Shown: positions 28,499 through 38,021 of the stretch, piece after piece | Layout of the letters: each line of letters starts with the position of its first letter | How positions within the stretch are numbered: the first letter of the stretch is position 1 | NCBI GenBank assembly: GCA_002746305.1 | Contig: NVWV01000003.1 | Location: 201,999 to 265,998 of the forward strand | Reading direction: 5' to 3' | DNA length: 64,000 nucleotides | DNA from: Bacteroidota bacterium | GTDB taxonomy: Bacteria; Bacteroidota; Bacteroidia; NS11-12g; UBA9320 | The notes under the pieces: generated by a model | Told to the model about the DNA's origin: nothing | The model's database searches: none | Seen by the model: the letters and a program-made list of their open reading frames with translations, nothing else | Position numbers and translations under genes: made by a program

Positions 28499-29143
28499 CT
28501 ACCCTTTCTGGGCTATCAAATAATCTGCAAAACCATAAGCATCCCAGTAAACACCCCCACGTACATAGCCTTTGGTAATAAGTTGCAATGGTATTTTGAT
28601 TGGCATTAAAAGTATGTTAATCCAACTTCTGTTTTTGCCCGTCATCTTTACATTGAAACCCTCATCCATAAAGATATTAGCTACTTCCTTTATGGAGTAA
28701 ATCCGTACATGTGTATCGTCATCAAAGAAATTGAGTGTTTCCTTTTTGCTTGGGAATGTAGCACTTGCCTCACACGGAAATTCGATATAAAACAAACCTC
28801 CTTTTTTGAGCTTCTTAAGTAAAAGAGGAAGCACCTTATCTCCATTGTACAAATGTTCTATCACATGACTCATAATGATTACATCATACGTATCATTCGG
28901 TATAGCATCAAATTGCAATTCGGTTAAATCCAACTGAATGAATTTATCCATATTCTTGATGTCTTCTTCTGTATTATCGTAACTTACATCACGATCTACA
29001 CCTGTGTAATGACACTTTGGTAACCACTTTTTGGTTATAGTGCTCGAGTGACTACCCGAGCCTATATCCAATATTTTGAGGTCTGACTTTTGAGTATACT
29101 TCCCAATAGTTTTTAACCTAAAAGGTTTTAGTTTGGTGCTCAT
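28499..29143 (-). CDS. SAM-dependent class I methyltransferase
   Basis: Methyltransferase of 214 residues with motif I LKILDIGSGSHSSTI (residues 23-37), an acidic end of strand 2 (YTGVDRDVSY) and the post-motif YDVIIMSHVIEHLYNGD, which is the Methyltransf_11-like pattern. The substrate is unknown. Its stop and start arrangement places it 3 bp after fumC on the same strand, so they are probably co-transcribed; a functional link is not evident. Confidence 0.85.
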   Translation of the reverse strand: MSTKLKPFRLKTIGKYTQKSDLKILDIGSGSHSSTITKKWLPKCHYTGVDRDVSYDNTEEDIKNMDKFIQLDLTELQFDAIPNDTYDVIIMSHVIEHLYNGDKVLPLLLKKLKKGGLFYIEFPCEASATFPSKKETLNFFDDDTHVRIYSIKEVANIFMDEGFNVKMTGKNRSWINILLMPIKIPLQLITKGYVRGGVYWDAYGFADYLIAQKG

Positions 29144-29146
29144 TCC

Positions 29147-30550
29147 TTAAAATCCAAGCTCAGTATCACCACACATATCTGCGGGTACTACCCATTGGTC
29201 AAACTGCTCCGCAGTTAAATAGCCAAGTTCTACTCCTGCAACTTTTAACGTTGTGTTATCAGCATACGCTTTCTTAGCGATTTCAGCTGATTTATCATAT
29301 CCAATATGGGTATTAAGTGCGGTTACCAGCATTAGAGAACTTTCTAATTTGTTGTTAATTTCTGTATAATTTGGTTCTATTCCTACCACACAGTTATTGT
29401 TAAACGAAAGGCATGCTTGTCCTAATATTCTTGCACTTTGCAACAAGTTTGCCGCTATCAATGGTTTGAACACGTTTAGTTCAAAATGTCCATTACTACC
29501 TCCAATTGTTACCGCAACATCGTTACCCATCACTTGAGCACAAACCATGGTAAGGGCCTCACATTGTGTTGGATTTACTTTTCCTGGCATGATTGAAGAA
29601 CCGGGTTCGTTACTTGGAATCAGGATTTCACCTATACCACTTCTTGGACCAGAACTAAGCATTCTAATATCATTACCTATTTTCATACAGCTAACTGCAG
29701 CTCTTTTTAGTGCTCCATGAAGTTCTACCATCGCATCATGAGCAGCTAGTGCCTCAAATTTATTTTCCGCAGTACGGAAAGGCATTGCCATTTCTCTCGA
29801 TATTTTTTCAGCTACCATTACGTCATAGCCTTTTGGAGTGTTAAGACCTGTACCTACTGCCGTACCTCCTAGTGCAATCTCTTGAGCCCCTATCATTGCG
29901 TTTTCCAAAGCTAAAATACTCATTTCAAGCTGTCTTCTATATCCACTAAACTCTTGACCAAGTGTAAGAGGTGTAGCATCCATAAAATGTGTACGTCCTA
30001 TTTTTACAATATCCTTAAAATCACGAGCTTTTTTCTTAAACGTATCTTTAAGAACTTGTAATCCAGGAATAGCAAAATCAACCATTTGCTTATACACCGC
30101 AATACTCATCGCTGTAGGGAATGTGTCATTACTACTTTGAGACTTATTTACATCATCATTGGGGTGCAGGACTTTATCTTCATCCGATAGTTTACCTCCT
30201 TGTAAAACGTGACCTCTATTGGCAATAACTTCATTTACATTCATATTGCTCTGTGTCCCAGAACCTGTTTGCCAAACTACCAATGGGAATTGGTCATCCA
30301 ATTTCCCGTCTAGAATCTCATCACACACATCAGAGATAAGATCCGCTTTTTCTTGAGACAAAACTCCTAGTTCGGCATTCGTCATTGCAGCACATTTTTT
30401 TAAAGCTCCAAAGGCTCTAATTATTTCAATTGGCATCTTTTGGTTGCCTATTTTGAAGTTTTCCAATGACCGCTGAGTCTGTGCAGCCCAATACTTGTCT
30501 GCCGGCACTTTCACCTCACCTAAACTGTCTCGCTCTATTCTATATTCCAT
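29147..30550 (-). CDS. fumC: Fumarate hydratase, class II
   Basis: Interconverts fumarate and malate in the TCA cycle, without an iron-sulfur cluster. The 467 residues show the N-terminal [18 protein letters not shown], the [19 protein letters not shown] region, [17 protein letters not shown], and the superfamily signature [13 protein letters not shown]. The length is typical of the family. Confidence 0.98.
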   Translation of the reverse strand: MEYRIERDSLGEVKVPADKYWAAQTQRSLENFKIGNQKMPIEIIRAFGALKKCAAMTNAELGVLSQEKADLISDVCDEILDGKLDDQFPLVVWQTGSGTQSNMNVNEVIANRGHVLQGGKLSDEDKVLHPNDDVNKSQSSNDTFPTAMSIAVYKQMVDFAIPGLQVLKDTFKKKARDFKDIVKIGRTHFMDATPLTLGQEFSGYRRQLEMSILALENAMIGAQEIALGGTAVGTGLNTPKGYDVMVAEKISREMAMPFRTAENKFEALAAHDAMVELHGALKRAAVSCMKIGNDIRMLSSGPRSGIGEILIPSNEPGSSIMPGKVNPTQCEALTMVCAQVMGNDVAVTIGGSNGHFELNVFKPLIAANLLQSARILGQACLSFNNNCVVGIEPNYTEINNKLESSLMLVTALNTHIGYDKSAEIAKKAYADNTTLKVAGVELGYLTAEQFDQWVVPADMCGDTELGF

Positions 30551-30659
30551 GTATGTGTATTATAAAGTATGCAAAGGTAGTTATTCACAAATCTTATGAG
30601 CAAAACCTACACTTCATTTATCTAATTTTGCTCCACATAATAATTGAACTATCATAAAA

Positions 30660-31238
30660 ATGAATAAAATTATAGTGACACTAATAACCCTCGCATTCGT
30701 TGCCAGTATAAGCATAGCAGAAGCTCAATCACTTACTAAGCAAGAGCGTAAGGCACTTAAAAAGGAAATCAAAACCTACAAGAAAAATCCTGAGAAATGG
30801 GTAAAAATGCAAAACAGACACAAAACCGAAGTTACAGACTTAAGTGATGAAATAGCTGTCTTAAAAGCTAAATTGGCGGTGACAAATACAGAGAAGCAGG
30901 AACTAGCAGATAAACTAACTGCTTTAATGGCTCAATACGCTGATTTAAAAGCTTCAATGCCCAGCACCAAACTTCCCAATGGGACTGTTTATCAAGTGCA
31001 AATGGGTTATTACCAATACTTGGACTTGATGTCATTTAATGCACAACTAAAGACTATTAAAGCAGAAGAAGTTGATGGTGCAAAGAGGTACGTGATTGGT
31101 CATTTTGAGAACCTAATGGATGCGGTTCAATTTAGTAATGATATTAAAACTTTAGGTATTTCAGACGCTTTTGTATCTCAGTATATTAACGGGGAAAGAG
31201 TTATGGAATTTGATGCAATGAAGGCCATCGAGAACTAA
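30660..31238 (+). CDS. Exported coiled-coil protein with SPOR-like C terminus
   Basis: Secreted or periplasmic protein of 192 residues: signal peptide (LITLAFVASISIAEA), a basic coiled coil (residues 22-100, with the heptad-like DLSDEIAVLKAKLAVTNTEK), then a compact domain (GTVYQVQMGYYQYLDL ... IKTLGISDAFVSQYINGERV) whose layout resembles SPOR-type peptidoglycan-binding folds. A role in cell-envelope organisation is plausible but inferred. It is divergent from fumC. Confidence 0.7.
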   Translation: MNKIIVTLITLAFVASISIAEAQSLTKQERKALKKEIKTYKKNPEKWVKMQNRHKTEVTDLSDEIAVLKAKLAVTNTEKQELADKLTALMAQYADLKASMPSTKLPNGTVYQVQMGYYQYLDLMSFNAQLKTIKAEEVDGAKRYVIGHFENLMDAVQFSNDIKTLGISDAFVSQYINGERVMEFDAMKAIEN

Positions 31239-31273
31239 GATCTTGATAAATACGAAAAACTACAACTGATTGG

Positions 31274-31306
31274 AGTCTGGCCCTTAATAAGGTCAGACTT
31301 TTTTTA
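31274..31306. terminator. Intrinsic terminator shared by convergent genes
   Basis: AGTCTGGCC (31274-31282) pairs with GGTCAGACT (31291-31299), one wobble, then a run of seven T. It ends the coiled-coil gene and overlaps the end of the DUF2480 gene on the other strand. Confidence 0.85.
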
Positions 31307-31816
31307 TTTACGCTGTTTGTAAACGGGAACTGTACTACACGGTTCACCAAACATTACAGACTTAGCCCCGGGGACCAGTAAACTTGTTAGCACTACATAT
31401 GCATGATTGCTAATTTCTCTATCTCCACATCCCTTTATCACCACTCTTTTATCGGTATAGTCTTGTGCTTTTATATTGGATAATGCACGTTCCGCAACCA
31501 TTGCATTTAAGTTCTCAGGATTGGTGAAAAACACATCTGAGGCATTTAACCTTAAGGAGGAGGCCATTAACATATAGGCCCATGTAGGAACTACTGCATC
31601 TGCTGAGCAGTATAATGCAACATTCTTACCTTTATATGCTGTCCAATCATGTTCCTTAACCCATGCTCGAAAGTCCTTCTCTTTGAGCATTAGACCATGA
31701 AACAACTGGTCCTTTATATCTATAAAAGCTTCTTCTCTTTCTGGAATAAGTTCTTCAAGGTCAATAGACACAATTCCGCTATTTGCTACTTTATTTATTA
31801 TACCTTGATCTTCCAT
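31304..31816 (-). CDS. DUF2480-family protein
   Basis: Cytoplasmic protein of 170 residues that matches the Bacteroidota-specific DUF2480 family in my judgement (ISIDLE-type opening VSIDLEELIPEREEAFIDIK, the stretch VALYCSADAVVPTWAYMLM, and KGCGDREISNHAYVVLTS). The function is unknown. The cysteine in the KGCGDREI motif and the aromatic DAVVPTW region are the most distinctive parts. Its start touches the pyk stop, so it belongs to the pyk operon. Confidence 0.8.
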   Translation of the reverse strand: MEDQGIINKVANSGIVSIDLEELIPEREEAFIDIKDQLFHGLMLKEKDFRAWVKEHDWTAYKGKNVALYCSADAVVPTWAYMLMASSLRLNASDVFFTNPENLNAMVAERALSNIKAQDYTDKRVVIKGCGDREISNHAYVVLTSLLVPGAKSVMFGEPCSTVPVYKQRK

Positions 31817-33255
31817 TATTCTCCTACCGTACTAATTTTTAATGTATTGGTCTTTCTGTTTTCAATAACTGGCATAGCTGCGGTATTAATTACAACATCA
31901 CCATCCACTAAGAAACCTTCTCCTTTTAGTATTTTAATAACATCTTTAACCGTATCATCTGTATTGGTTTTGCTATCATAAAAATAGGCTCTTACATTCC
32001 AGACTAAACTTAAACGTGTAAGTAATCTCTTATTGGAAGTGAAGATAAACACATCGCAATTGGGTCTACCGCTTGCAATTTTATAAGCTGTATACCCTGT
32101 TTGAGTCATGGATAATATTGCTTTAGCCTTTATTCCCTCACTCATACTTACAGTCGCATAACAGATTCTATCCGATATAAAGGATGGTGAACTTGGATCA
32201 GGTTTTTTGAATTTATTGTAAACATTCCAACCCAACTCGGTACTACCCAATATCTTCTCTACTGCTTCTACAGCCTTTAGAGGATATTCCCCAACAGACG
32301 TTTCGGCACTTAGCATTACAGCATCTGCCCCGTCCATTACTGCGTTTGCCACGTCATTAGCCTCTGCTCTTGTGGGAGTCGGTGATGTAATCATGCTTTC
32401 CATCATCTGTGTAGCTATAATCACAGGTTTGGAAGCTTCTACGCACTTTGTGACTATCCTCTTTTGAATCATAGGCACTTGTTCCATGGGCATCTCAACA
32501 CCTAAGTCCCCCCTTGCTACCATGATAGCATCTGTGACTTCTATTATGCTATCTATATTATCAACTGCCTGAGGTTTTTCAATCTTAGCTATAATATGAG
32601 CATCACACTGATTTTCATCTAATATTTTTCTTAACTCTTCAATATCTTTTGCTGCCCTTACAAAGGATAAAGCAACCCAATCAAAGTCGTGCTCCATTAC
32701 AAATTCCAAGTCTTTTCGGTCTTTTTCTGTAAGACTTGCTACAGACATATCTGAAGAGGGGAGGTTAAAACCTTTATTGGAACTTAAATAACCGCCGTTG
32801 ATTACTCTAGCTTCTACTGTATGTGCATCTATCCTTTTTGAAAACTCCAACTCAAGTTTTCCGTCATCTAGTAAGACTCTCTCACCAACTTTCACATCAC
32901 GTGCCAGTGTTGAATATTTTACATAAATAGTATTGCCAGAACTAATAGTAGCTTGGGTCGTCAAAGTCATCGTAGCTCCGTCCTCCAATAACATTCTATT
33001 GCCTTCTACTTCACCTATTCTTAACTTAGGACCTTGCAGGTCACCTAAAATGGCCACCTTTGTTCCCAATTCTTCATTGGCTTGTCGTATATTCTTTACT
33101 ACCTGTAGATGAGTCTCCCAGTCTCCGTGGGAAAAATTTACTCGACAAACATCAACGCCAGCTTCTATAATCTTTTTCAGCATAGATACGCTAGATGTCG
33201 CTGGACCTATAGTAGCGATAATTTTAGTTTTGTTATATTTAATGTTCTTCTTCAT
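31816..33255 (-). CDS. pyk: Pyruvate kinase
   Basis: Last step of glycolysis: phosphoenolpyruvate plus ADP gives pyruvate and ATP. The 479 residues contain KIIATIGPATSS, CRVNFSHGDWETH, the active-site IIAKIEKPQAVDNID, MVARGDLGVEMP and ATQMMESMITSPTPTRAEANDVANA (quoted in part), with a C-terminal domain. It overlaps the upstream IPExxxVDY gene by 4 bp. Confidence 0.98.
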   Translation of the reverse strand: MKKNIKYNKTKIIATIGPATSSVSMLKKIIEAGVDVCRVNFSHGDWETHLQVVKNIRQANEELGTKVAILGDLQGPKLRIGEVEGNRMLLEDGATMTLTTQATISSGNTIYVKYSTLARDVKVGERVLLDDGKLELEFSKRIDAHTVEARVINGGYLSSNKGFNLPSSDMSVASLTEKDRKDLEFVMEHDFDWVALSFVRAAKDIEELRKILDENQCDAHIIAKIEKPQAVDNIDSIIEVTDAIMVARGDLGVEMPMEQVPMIQKRIVTKCVEASKPVIIATQMMESMITSPTPTRAEANDVANAVMDGADAVMLSAETSVGEYPLKAVEAVEKILGSTELGWNVYNKFKKPDPSSPSFISDRICYATVSMSEGIKAKAILSMTQTGYTAYKIASGRPNCDVFIFTSNKRLLTRLSLVWNVRAYFYDSKTNTDDTVKDVIKILKGEGFLVDGDVVINTAAMPVIENRKTNTLKISTVGE

Positions 33256-33662
33256 TGAAGTTGCATAAAATTTAGGATTTCCTTTTGGTTAGGATTGTCT
33301 AATGCAAAACAAATCATTATACCACTTAGTTTTCTTATTATCTCTATTATTTCTGTGTTAATTTCTTCTTCATTCATCGCACAGATTAGATAATCTACCT
33401 GTTTGTATTTCTTATATAGTAACTCCTTGGTCCCTTTATTCTTGATTAAAAGGCATTTTGTATCATCTTCTAAATATTTTATTCGATAAGCTACGTGCAA
33501 ACTATCCTTTGAATAGTTGACCACATCATCGTATAATTCAACATCAAAATCCGGGTGTTGAGAAAGCACGAAACCCAATGTAACTGGATGACTACTGCTT
33601 ACTACACCATGAATTATAGGGTAGCTTAATTCTAGTTCCTCTGCTGTAAAAAGTGATTGCAT
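33252..33662 (-). CDS. IPExxxVDY-family protein
   Basis: Small protein of 136 residues typical of this locus in Bacteroidota, named for a conserved C-terminal pattern; here the VDY is in KYKQVDYLICAM. The function is unknown. It overlaps pyk by 4 bp and is divergent from acpP. In many relatives the order is acpP-fabF-rnc-IPExxxVDY-pyk, so here the last two genes are inverted relative to that order. The call rests mainly on position and the VDY stretch. Confidence 0.7.
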   Translation of the reverse strand: MQSLFTAEELELSYPIIHGVVSSSHPVTLGFVLSQHPDFDVELYDDVVNYSKDSLHVAYRIKYLEDDTKCLLIKNKGTKELLYKKYKQVDYLICAMNEEEINTEIIEIIRKLSGIMICFALDNPNQKEILNFMQLQ

Positions 33663-33761
33663 AATTCTCTATAAGTATCGTGTACAAGTTAATTGCAAAT
33701 TAATTTTGTCTTTTTTATCTAAAAAATTGTTCTTTGCACAACTTAATAAAACAAAATTAAT

Positions 33762-33998
33762 ATGTCTGAAATAGCTGAAAAAGTAACATCAATTATCGTA
33801 GATAAACTAGGTGTAGAAGAATCTGAAGTAACAACTGATGCAAGTTTCACTAACGACCTTGGTGCTGACTCTCTTGATACAGTAGAGTTAATCATGGAAT
33901 TTGAAAAAGAATTTAACATTGCCATTCCTGATGAGCAAGCTGAAAAAATAGGCACTGTAGGTGATGCAGTATCTTACATCACTGAAAACGCGGGTTAA
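33762..33998 (+). CDS. acpP: Acyl carrier protein
   Basis: Carries growing acyl chains on a phosphopantetheine arm during fatty acid synthesis. The 78 acidic residues include the attachment motif [10 protein letters not shown] with Ser37. fabF follows after 18 bp, making the usual acpP-fabF pair. A half-conserved promoter (TTTG near 33705-33708 and TTCTTTG near 33730-33736) precedes it. Confidence 0.98.
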   Translation: MSEIAEKVTSIIVDKLGVEESEVTTDASFTNDLGADSLDTVELIMEFEKEFNIAIPDEQAEKIGTVGDAVSYITENAG

Positions 33999-34016
33999 TA
34001 AATCAGAACCAACCTG

Positions 34017-35267
34017 ATGCAACTCAAACGAGTAGTAGTAACTGGCATAGGTGCCCTTACTCCAATAGGCAATTCTGCTAAGGAGTACTGGGAAGCACTT
34101 GCCAATGGAGTTAGTGGTGCTGCCAGCATTACTCAATTTGATGCAGAAAAGTTTAAGACACAATTTGCTTGTGAACTAAAAAACTTTGATGTTAAAGATT
34201 ATATTGACAGGAAGGAAGCCCGAAGAATGGATCCTTTTACTCAATATGCCATGATAGTAGCTGAGGAGGCCGTTAAAGACTCCGGTATAGCCGAAATTGA
34301 TTTCGTACCTGAAGATATAGGTGTGATTTGGGCCTCGGGTATTGGAGGACTACACGTTTTAGAAAAAGAGATAAGGGATTTTACCCTAGGAGATGGTACT
34401 CCTAGGTTTAATCCTTTTTTTATACCAAAAATGATTGGTGATATCGCACCAGGACTTATTTCCATAAAATTCGGTTTTAGAGGACCTAATTTCGGAACAG
34501 TCTCAGCGTGTGCGTCATCTAATAATTCTATCATAGATTCATTTAATTATATTCGATTAGGAATGGTAAAAGCAATAGTAACTGGAGGTTCAGAAGCCTG
34601 TGTTACTCATTCTGCTATTGGCGGATTTAATAGTATGAAGGCTCTTTCTGAGCGAAATGATAGTCCTAGCACCGCATCTAGACCATTTGATGCGGATAGA
34701 GACGGTTTTGTACTTGGCGAAGGGGCAGCATCTCTTGTGTTGGAAGAATATGAACATGCAAAAGAACGTGGAGCTAAGATTTATGGCGAGATACTTGGCG
34801 GTGGTATGACTGCTGATGCTTACCACATAACTGCACCTCACCCTGAAGGATTGGGAGCCTTAAATGTAATGAAAAGAACATTGAAGGATGCTAACCTAAA
34901 TCCCGAAGACATCGATTATGTAAATGTACATGGTACATCTACTCCTCTAGGAGATATTAGTGAGACTAAAGCCATTCTTAGCGTATTTAAAGATCATGCT
35001 TATAATCTCAATATAAGTTCTACCAAATCAATGACTGGTCACTTACTAGGTGCTGCTGGAGCTGTAGAAGCTCTTGCTTGTCTCTCTGCTATTAATACTG
35101 GTATTATACCTCCAACAATAAATCACTTTACTGATGATGAGCAATTTGATCCTAAATTGAACTTCACATTTAATAAAGCACAAAAACGAGATGTTAAATA
35201 TGCTCTAAGCAACACATTTGGTTTTGGAGGGCACAATGCCTCTGTGATAATTGGCAAATGCGAGTAA
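34017..35267 (+). CDS. fabF: Beta-ketoacyl-ACP synthase II
   Basis: Condenses malonyl-ACP with acyl-ACP to lengthen fatty acids. The 416 residues show the catalytic Cys in TVSACASSNNS, the two His in VNVHGTSTPLGD and KSMTGHLLGAAGA, and the C-terminal NTFGFGGHNAS. It is co-transcribed with acpP and rnc. Confidence 0.98.
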   Translation: MQLKRVVVTGIGALTPIGNSAKEYWEALANGVSGAASITQFDAEKFKTQFACELKNFDVKDYIDRKEARRMDPFTQYAMIVAEEAVKDSGIAEIDFVPEDIGVIWASGIGGLHVLEKEIRDFTLGDGTPRFNPFFIPKMIGDIAPGLISIKFGFRGPNFGTVSACASSNNSIIDSFNYIRLGMVKAIVTGGSEACVTHSAIGGFNSMKALSERNDSPSTASRPFDADRDGFVLGEGAASLVLEEYEHAKERGAKIYGEILGGGMTADAYHITAPHPEGLGALNVMKRTLKDANLNPEDIDYVNVHGTSTPLGDISETKAILSVFKDHAYNLNISSTKSMTGHLLGAAGAVEALACLSAINTGIIPPTINHFTDDEQFDPKLNFTFNKAQKRDVKYALSNTFGFGGHNASVIIGKCE

Positions 35268-35271
35268 TACT

Positions 35272-36012
35272 GTGTTAAACAGTTTAAAAAAAATCTATTA
35301 TTTTAATTTTTCTGGTCAAGCTGAATTCCATAAAAATCTTAACCAACTTCTTGGTTATTTTCCAAATAATATAGGGCTTTACCAACAAGCCTTTTTACAT
35401 AACTCCATCTCAAAAAATGTAGATGGTCTAAAGGCAAAAAATAATAATGAGCGGTTGGAGTACCTAGGAGATGCTGTATGGGACTTAGTGATAGCCGAAT
35501 TGCTGTTTAAAAAATATCCATTTCAAGGGGAAGGTTTTCTTACGGAGATGCGAAGTAAATCTGTGAGTAGGAAAAAGCTTTCTGAGATTGCCTTTGACAT
35601 GGGATTACAGGAACATCTTAAGTTTGATAATTCCATTCGTAAAAATCACGCTGCGGTCAGAGGTATTGCAGGGAATGCCCTAGAAGCACTTATTGGAGCC
35701 ATTTATCTCGACAAAGGATATAAGTTCACTAAAAAATTCATTCAAAAAAAGATTGTTGGTATACACCTAGACTTTGATGAATTAAAGAACAAGGTAGAAA
35801 ATTTCAAAAGTCTATTGAACCAATATGCTCAAAAAGAAAAGAAAGAGCTGGAATTCAAAGTTCTGAACAATACAGAAGAAAAGAAAATAAAGACCTATAT
35901 CATAGGAGTGATATTAGACGGTGAGCAAATTGCCAGAGGTCGCGGAAAATCAAAAAAGGTAGCAGAACAGCTGGCCAGTGAGAAAAGCTGTGAAATCCTT
36001 AAGTTAGTCTAA
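35272..36012 (+). CDS. rnc: Ribonuclease III
   Basis: Cuts double-stranded RNA during rRNA maturation and mRNA decay. The signature ERLEYLGDAVWDLVIAEL is present, followed by the acidic site (GNALEALIGAIYLDKGY) and a C-terminal double-stranded RNA-binding domain (GRGKSKKVAEQLASEKS). I prefer the GTG at 35272 (VLNSLKKIYYF), 4 bp after the fabF stop, over the TTG at 35251 inside fabF. This gives 246 residues. It converges with gltX, overlapping it by 4 bp. Confidence 0.93.
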   Translation: MLNSLKKIYYFNFSGQAEFHKNLNQLLGYFPNNIGLYQQAFLHNSISKNVDGLKAKNNNERLEYLGDAVWDLVIAELLFKKYPFQGEGFLTEMRSKSVSRKKLSEIAFDMGLQEHLKFDNSIRKNHAAVRGIAGNALEALIGAIYLDKGYKFTKKFIQKKIVGIHLDFDELKNKVENFKSLLNQYAQKEKKELEFKVLNNTEEKKIKTYIIGVILDGEQIARGRGKSKKVAEQLASEKSCEILKLV

Positions 36013-37538
36013 ACTGGAAATTTTTGTATTGCTCTATCCAAGCGTTTAGAAACTTCTTCTAAACCAATCAACTCCAACATTTCAAATATTGGAGGACCAC
36101 CAGCTTGTCCACTTACCACCCATCTAAGTGGCTGCATAAGCATTCCTTTTCCAATTTCTTTAGAATCAGCATAAGCTTGTAGTTGCTCTTCCATAGCAGA
36201 TGCTGAAACCATATTCCCTTCCACTATGCTATTTATATAATTGGTAATATGACCTGCAATATCTGCATTCCATTTTTTGCGTTGCACCTTTTCGTCATAG
36301 GCACTTGGAGCTTCAAAAAAGTAATCTCCCAAAGGTAAAATCTCAGAAGCAAAACTTACTTTTTCTTTTAACATTTCGATGGCAGTAGCTAAGTATTTAT
36401 CTCCTCTGGCTGTGTGCTTTGGCTCTATTTGGGAAGCAACCATATCAGCTATTTCTGTGCCGGTGGCCTTCATCAGATATTGATGATTGAACCACTTTGC
36501 CTTATCCATATCAAACTTAGCACCACTTTTGGATACTCGTTCCAATGTAAACTCATTAATCAAAGACTCTAAGTCGAATAATTCCTGATTGTCTGACGGG
36601 TGCCATCCAAGTAATGCCAACATATTTACTACTGCATTCGGTAAATAGCCGCTTTCTCTATAACCGCTACTTATTTCATCGGTTTTAGGGTCCTTCCATT
36701 CAATTGGAAATACTGGAAACCCGAGTCTATCGCCATCTCTTTTACTTAGTTTACCTTTTCCATCTGGCTTTAGTATTAAAGGCAAATGAGCAAACTTCGG
36801 CATGGTATCTTCCCAACCCAAGTATCTATAGAGTATTACATGAAGCGGTGCACTTGGCAACCATTCTTCTCCGCGTATTACGTGGCTAATCTCCATTAAA
36901 TGATCATCCACAATATTGGCTAAATGATAGGTAGGTAAACCATCTTCTTTCAAAAGTACCTTGTCATCTAACTGACTGCTATTGAAAACAATCCATCCCC
37001 GAATAACATCCTGAAAACGAATCTCTTCATTACGTGGCAACTTTATCCTTACGATATAATTATCTCCTCTATCTAATCTTTCTTTTACTTCATCTTCACT
37101 TAGCGTTAGCGAATTACGCATACTCATACGGGACGTAGCATCGTACTTTGCACTCATACTATTCGCCTCCAACTTAGCTCGCATTTCAGTAAGCTCCTCT
37201 GGAGTATCAAAAGCGTAATATGCATAGTCATCCTTAACCAACTGGTGAGCATATCCGGCATACTTATCCATTCGTTCACTTTGTTTGTATGGCCCAAAAT
37301 CACCGCCTTCACGAACGCCTTCATCTACTGTAAGTCCCAACCAGTTAAGACTATCATTTACGTAATCTTCCGCACCCTCCACAAAACGTTTTTGGTCCGT
37401 ATCCTCAATGCGAAGTAAAAATTTACCCTTGTGTTTCTTGGCAAAAAGATAATTGTACAAAGCTGTTCTAACTCCTCCTATATGCAAAGGCCCTGTAGGA
37501 CTTGGGGCAAAACGTACTCTAACTGGTCTGTCACTCAT
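36009..37538 (-). CDS. gltX: Glutamate-tRNA ligase
   Basis: Charges tRNA-Glu with glutamate. The ATG at 37538 gives the family start MSDRPVRVRFAPSPTGPLHIG with the HIGH-type motif; the longer frame from 37571 adds 11 unneeded residues. The KMSKS equivalent is GKLSKRDGDRL. The length of 509 residues and the C-terminal anticodon-binding helices are typical. Confidence 0.97.
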   Translation of the reverse strand: MSDRPVRVRFAPSPTGPLHIGGVRTALYNYLFAKKHKGKFLLRIEDTDQKRFVEGAEDYVNDSLNWLGLTVDEGVREGGDFGPYKQSERMDKYAGYAHQLVKDDYAYYAFDTPEELTEMRAKLEANSMSAKYDATSRMSMRNSLTLSEDEVKERLDRGDNYIVRIKLPRNEEIRFQDVIRGWIVFNSSQLDDKVLLKEDGLPTYHLANIVDDHLMEISHVIRGEEWLPSAPLHVILYRYLGWEDTMPKFAHLPLILKPDGKGKLSKRDGDRLGFPVFPIEWKDPKTDEISSGYRESGYLPNAVVNMLALLGWHPSDNQELFDLESLINEFTLERVSKSGAKFDMDKAKWFNHQYLMKATGTEIADMVASQIEPKHTARGDKYLATAIEMLKEKVSFASEILPLGDYFFEAPSAYDEKVQRKKWNADIAGHITNYINSIVEGNMVSASAMEEQLQAYADSKEIGKGMLMQPLRWVVSGQAGGPPIFEMLELIGLEEVSKRLDRAIQKFPV

Positions 37539-37742
37539 TTTTTGTGAATTAAGCGGCAAAAATAGGGTCATTTATTGCAATACAAATGATAATTTTAAGA
37601 AGCATTTTCCATTTATGAGACAAGAATGGAATTTAGCCCCTCAAATCGCAAGCACCCTAACCTGCTGACTATATGGGTACTATGAGAAAATCAGACGTTT
37701 GGCACTTGGATTGAACTAAAAAAGGTACTAAACCTTATCATT

Positions 37743-38018
37743 ATGAACAAAATCATAATTACTTTAATTCTACTTTTTACAGCAACTTTCAGCTTTGCTG
37801 ATGGGAATACTAAGGATAAAAAGCAGTCTGAAATTACACCAACATCTACGATTAAGGATACAAAGTCTTTTGAGGTTTCCGGTTTAAAAGCTTGCACAGG
37901 CGAATTTGATGATGAAGATGCGACAGACATTTACGTTGAAGTATCTGCTAACAATACAGAAAAATTTATCTTATTAACGGAATACCTTGAAGAATCTGAA
38001 GTTGTAGAATTCAAATAA
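37743..38018 (+). CDS. Small exported acidic protein
   Basis: Unknown protein of 91 residues with a clear signal peptide (MNKIIITLILLFTATFSFA). The mature part has a Lys/Thr-rich linker and an acidic end (ACTGEFDDEDATDIYVEV). A single cysteine remains after cleavage. It converges with the TPR gene, stop codons 3 bp apart. No family was recognised. Confidence 0.6.
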   Translation: MNKIIITLILLFTATFSFADGNTKDKKQSEITPTSTIKDTKSFEVSGLKACTGEFDDEDATDIYVEVSANNTEKFILLTEYLEESEVVEFK

Positions 38019-38021
38019 GAA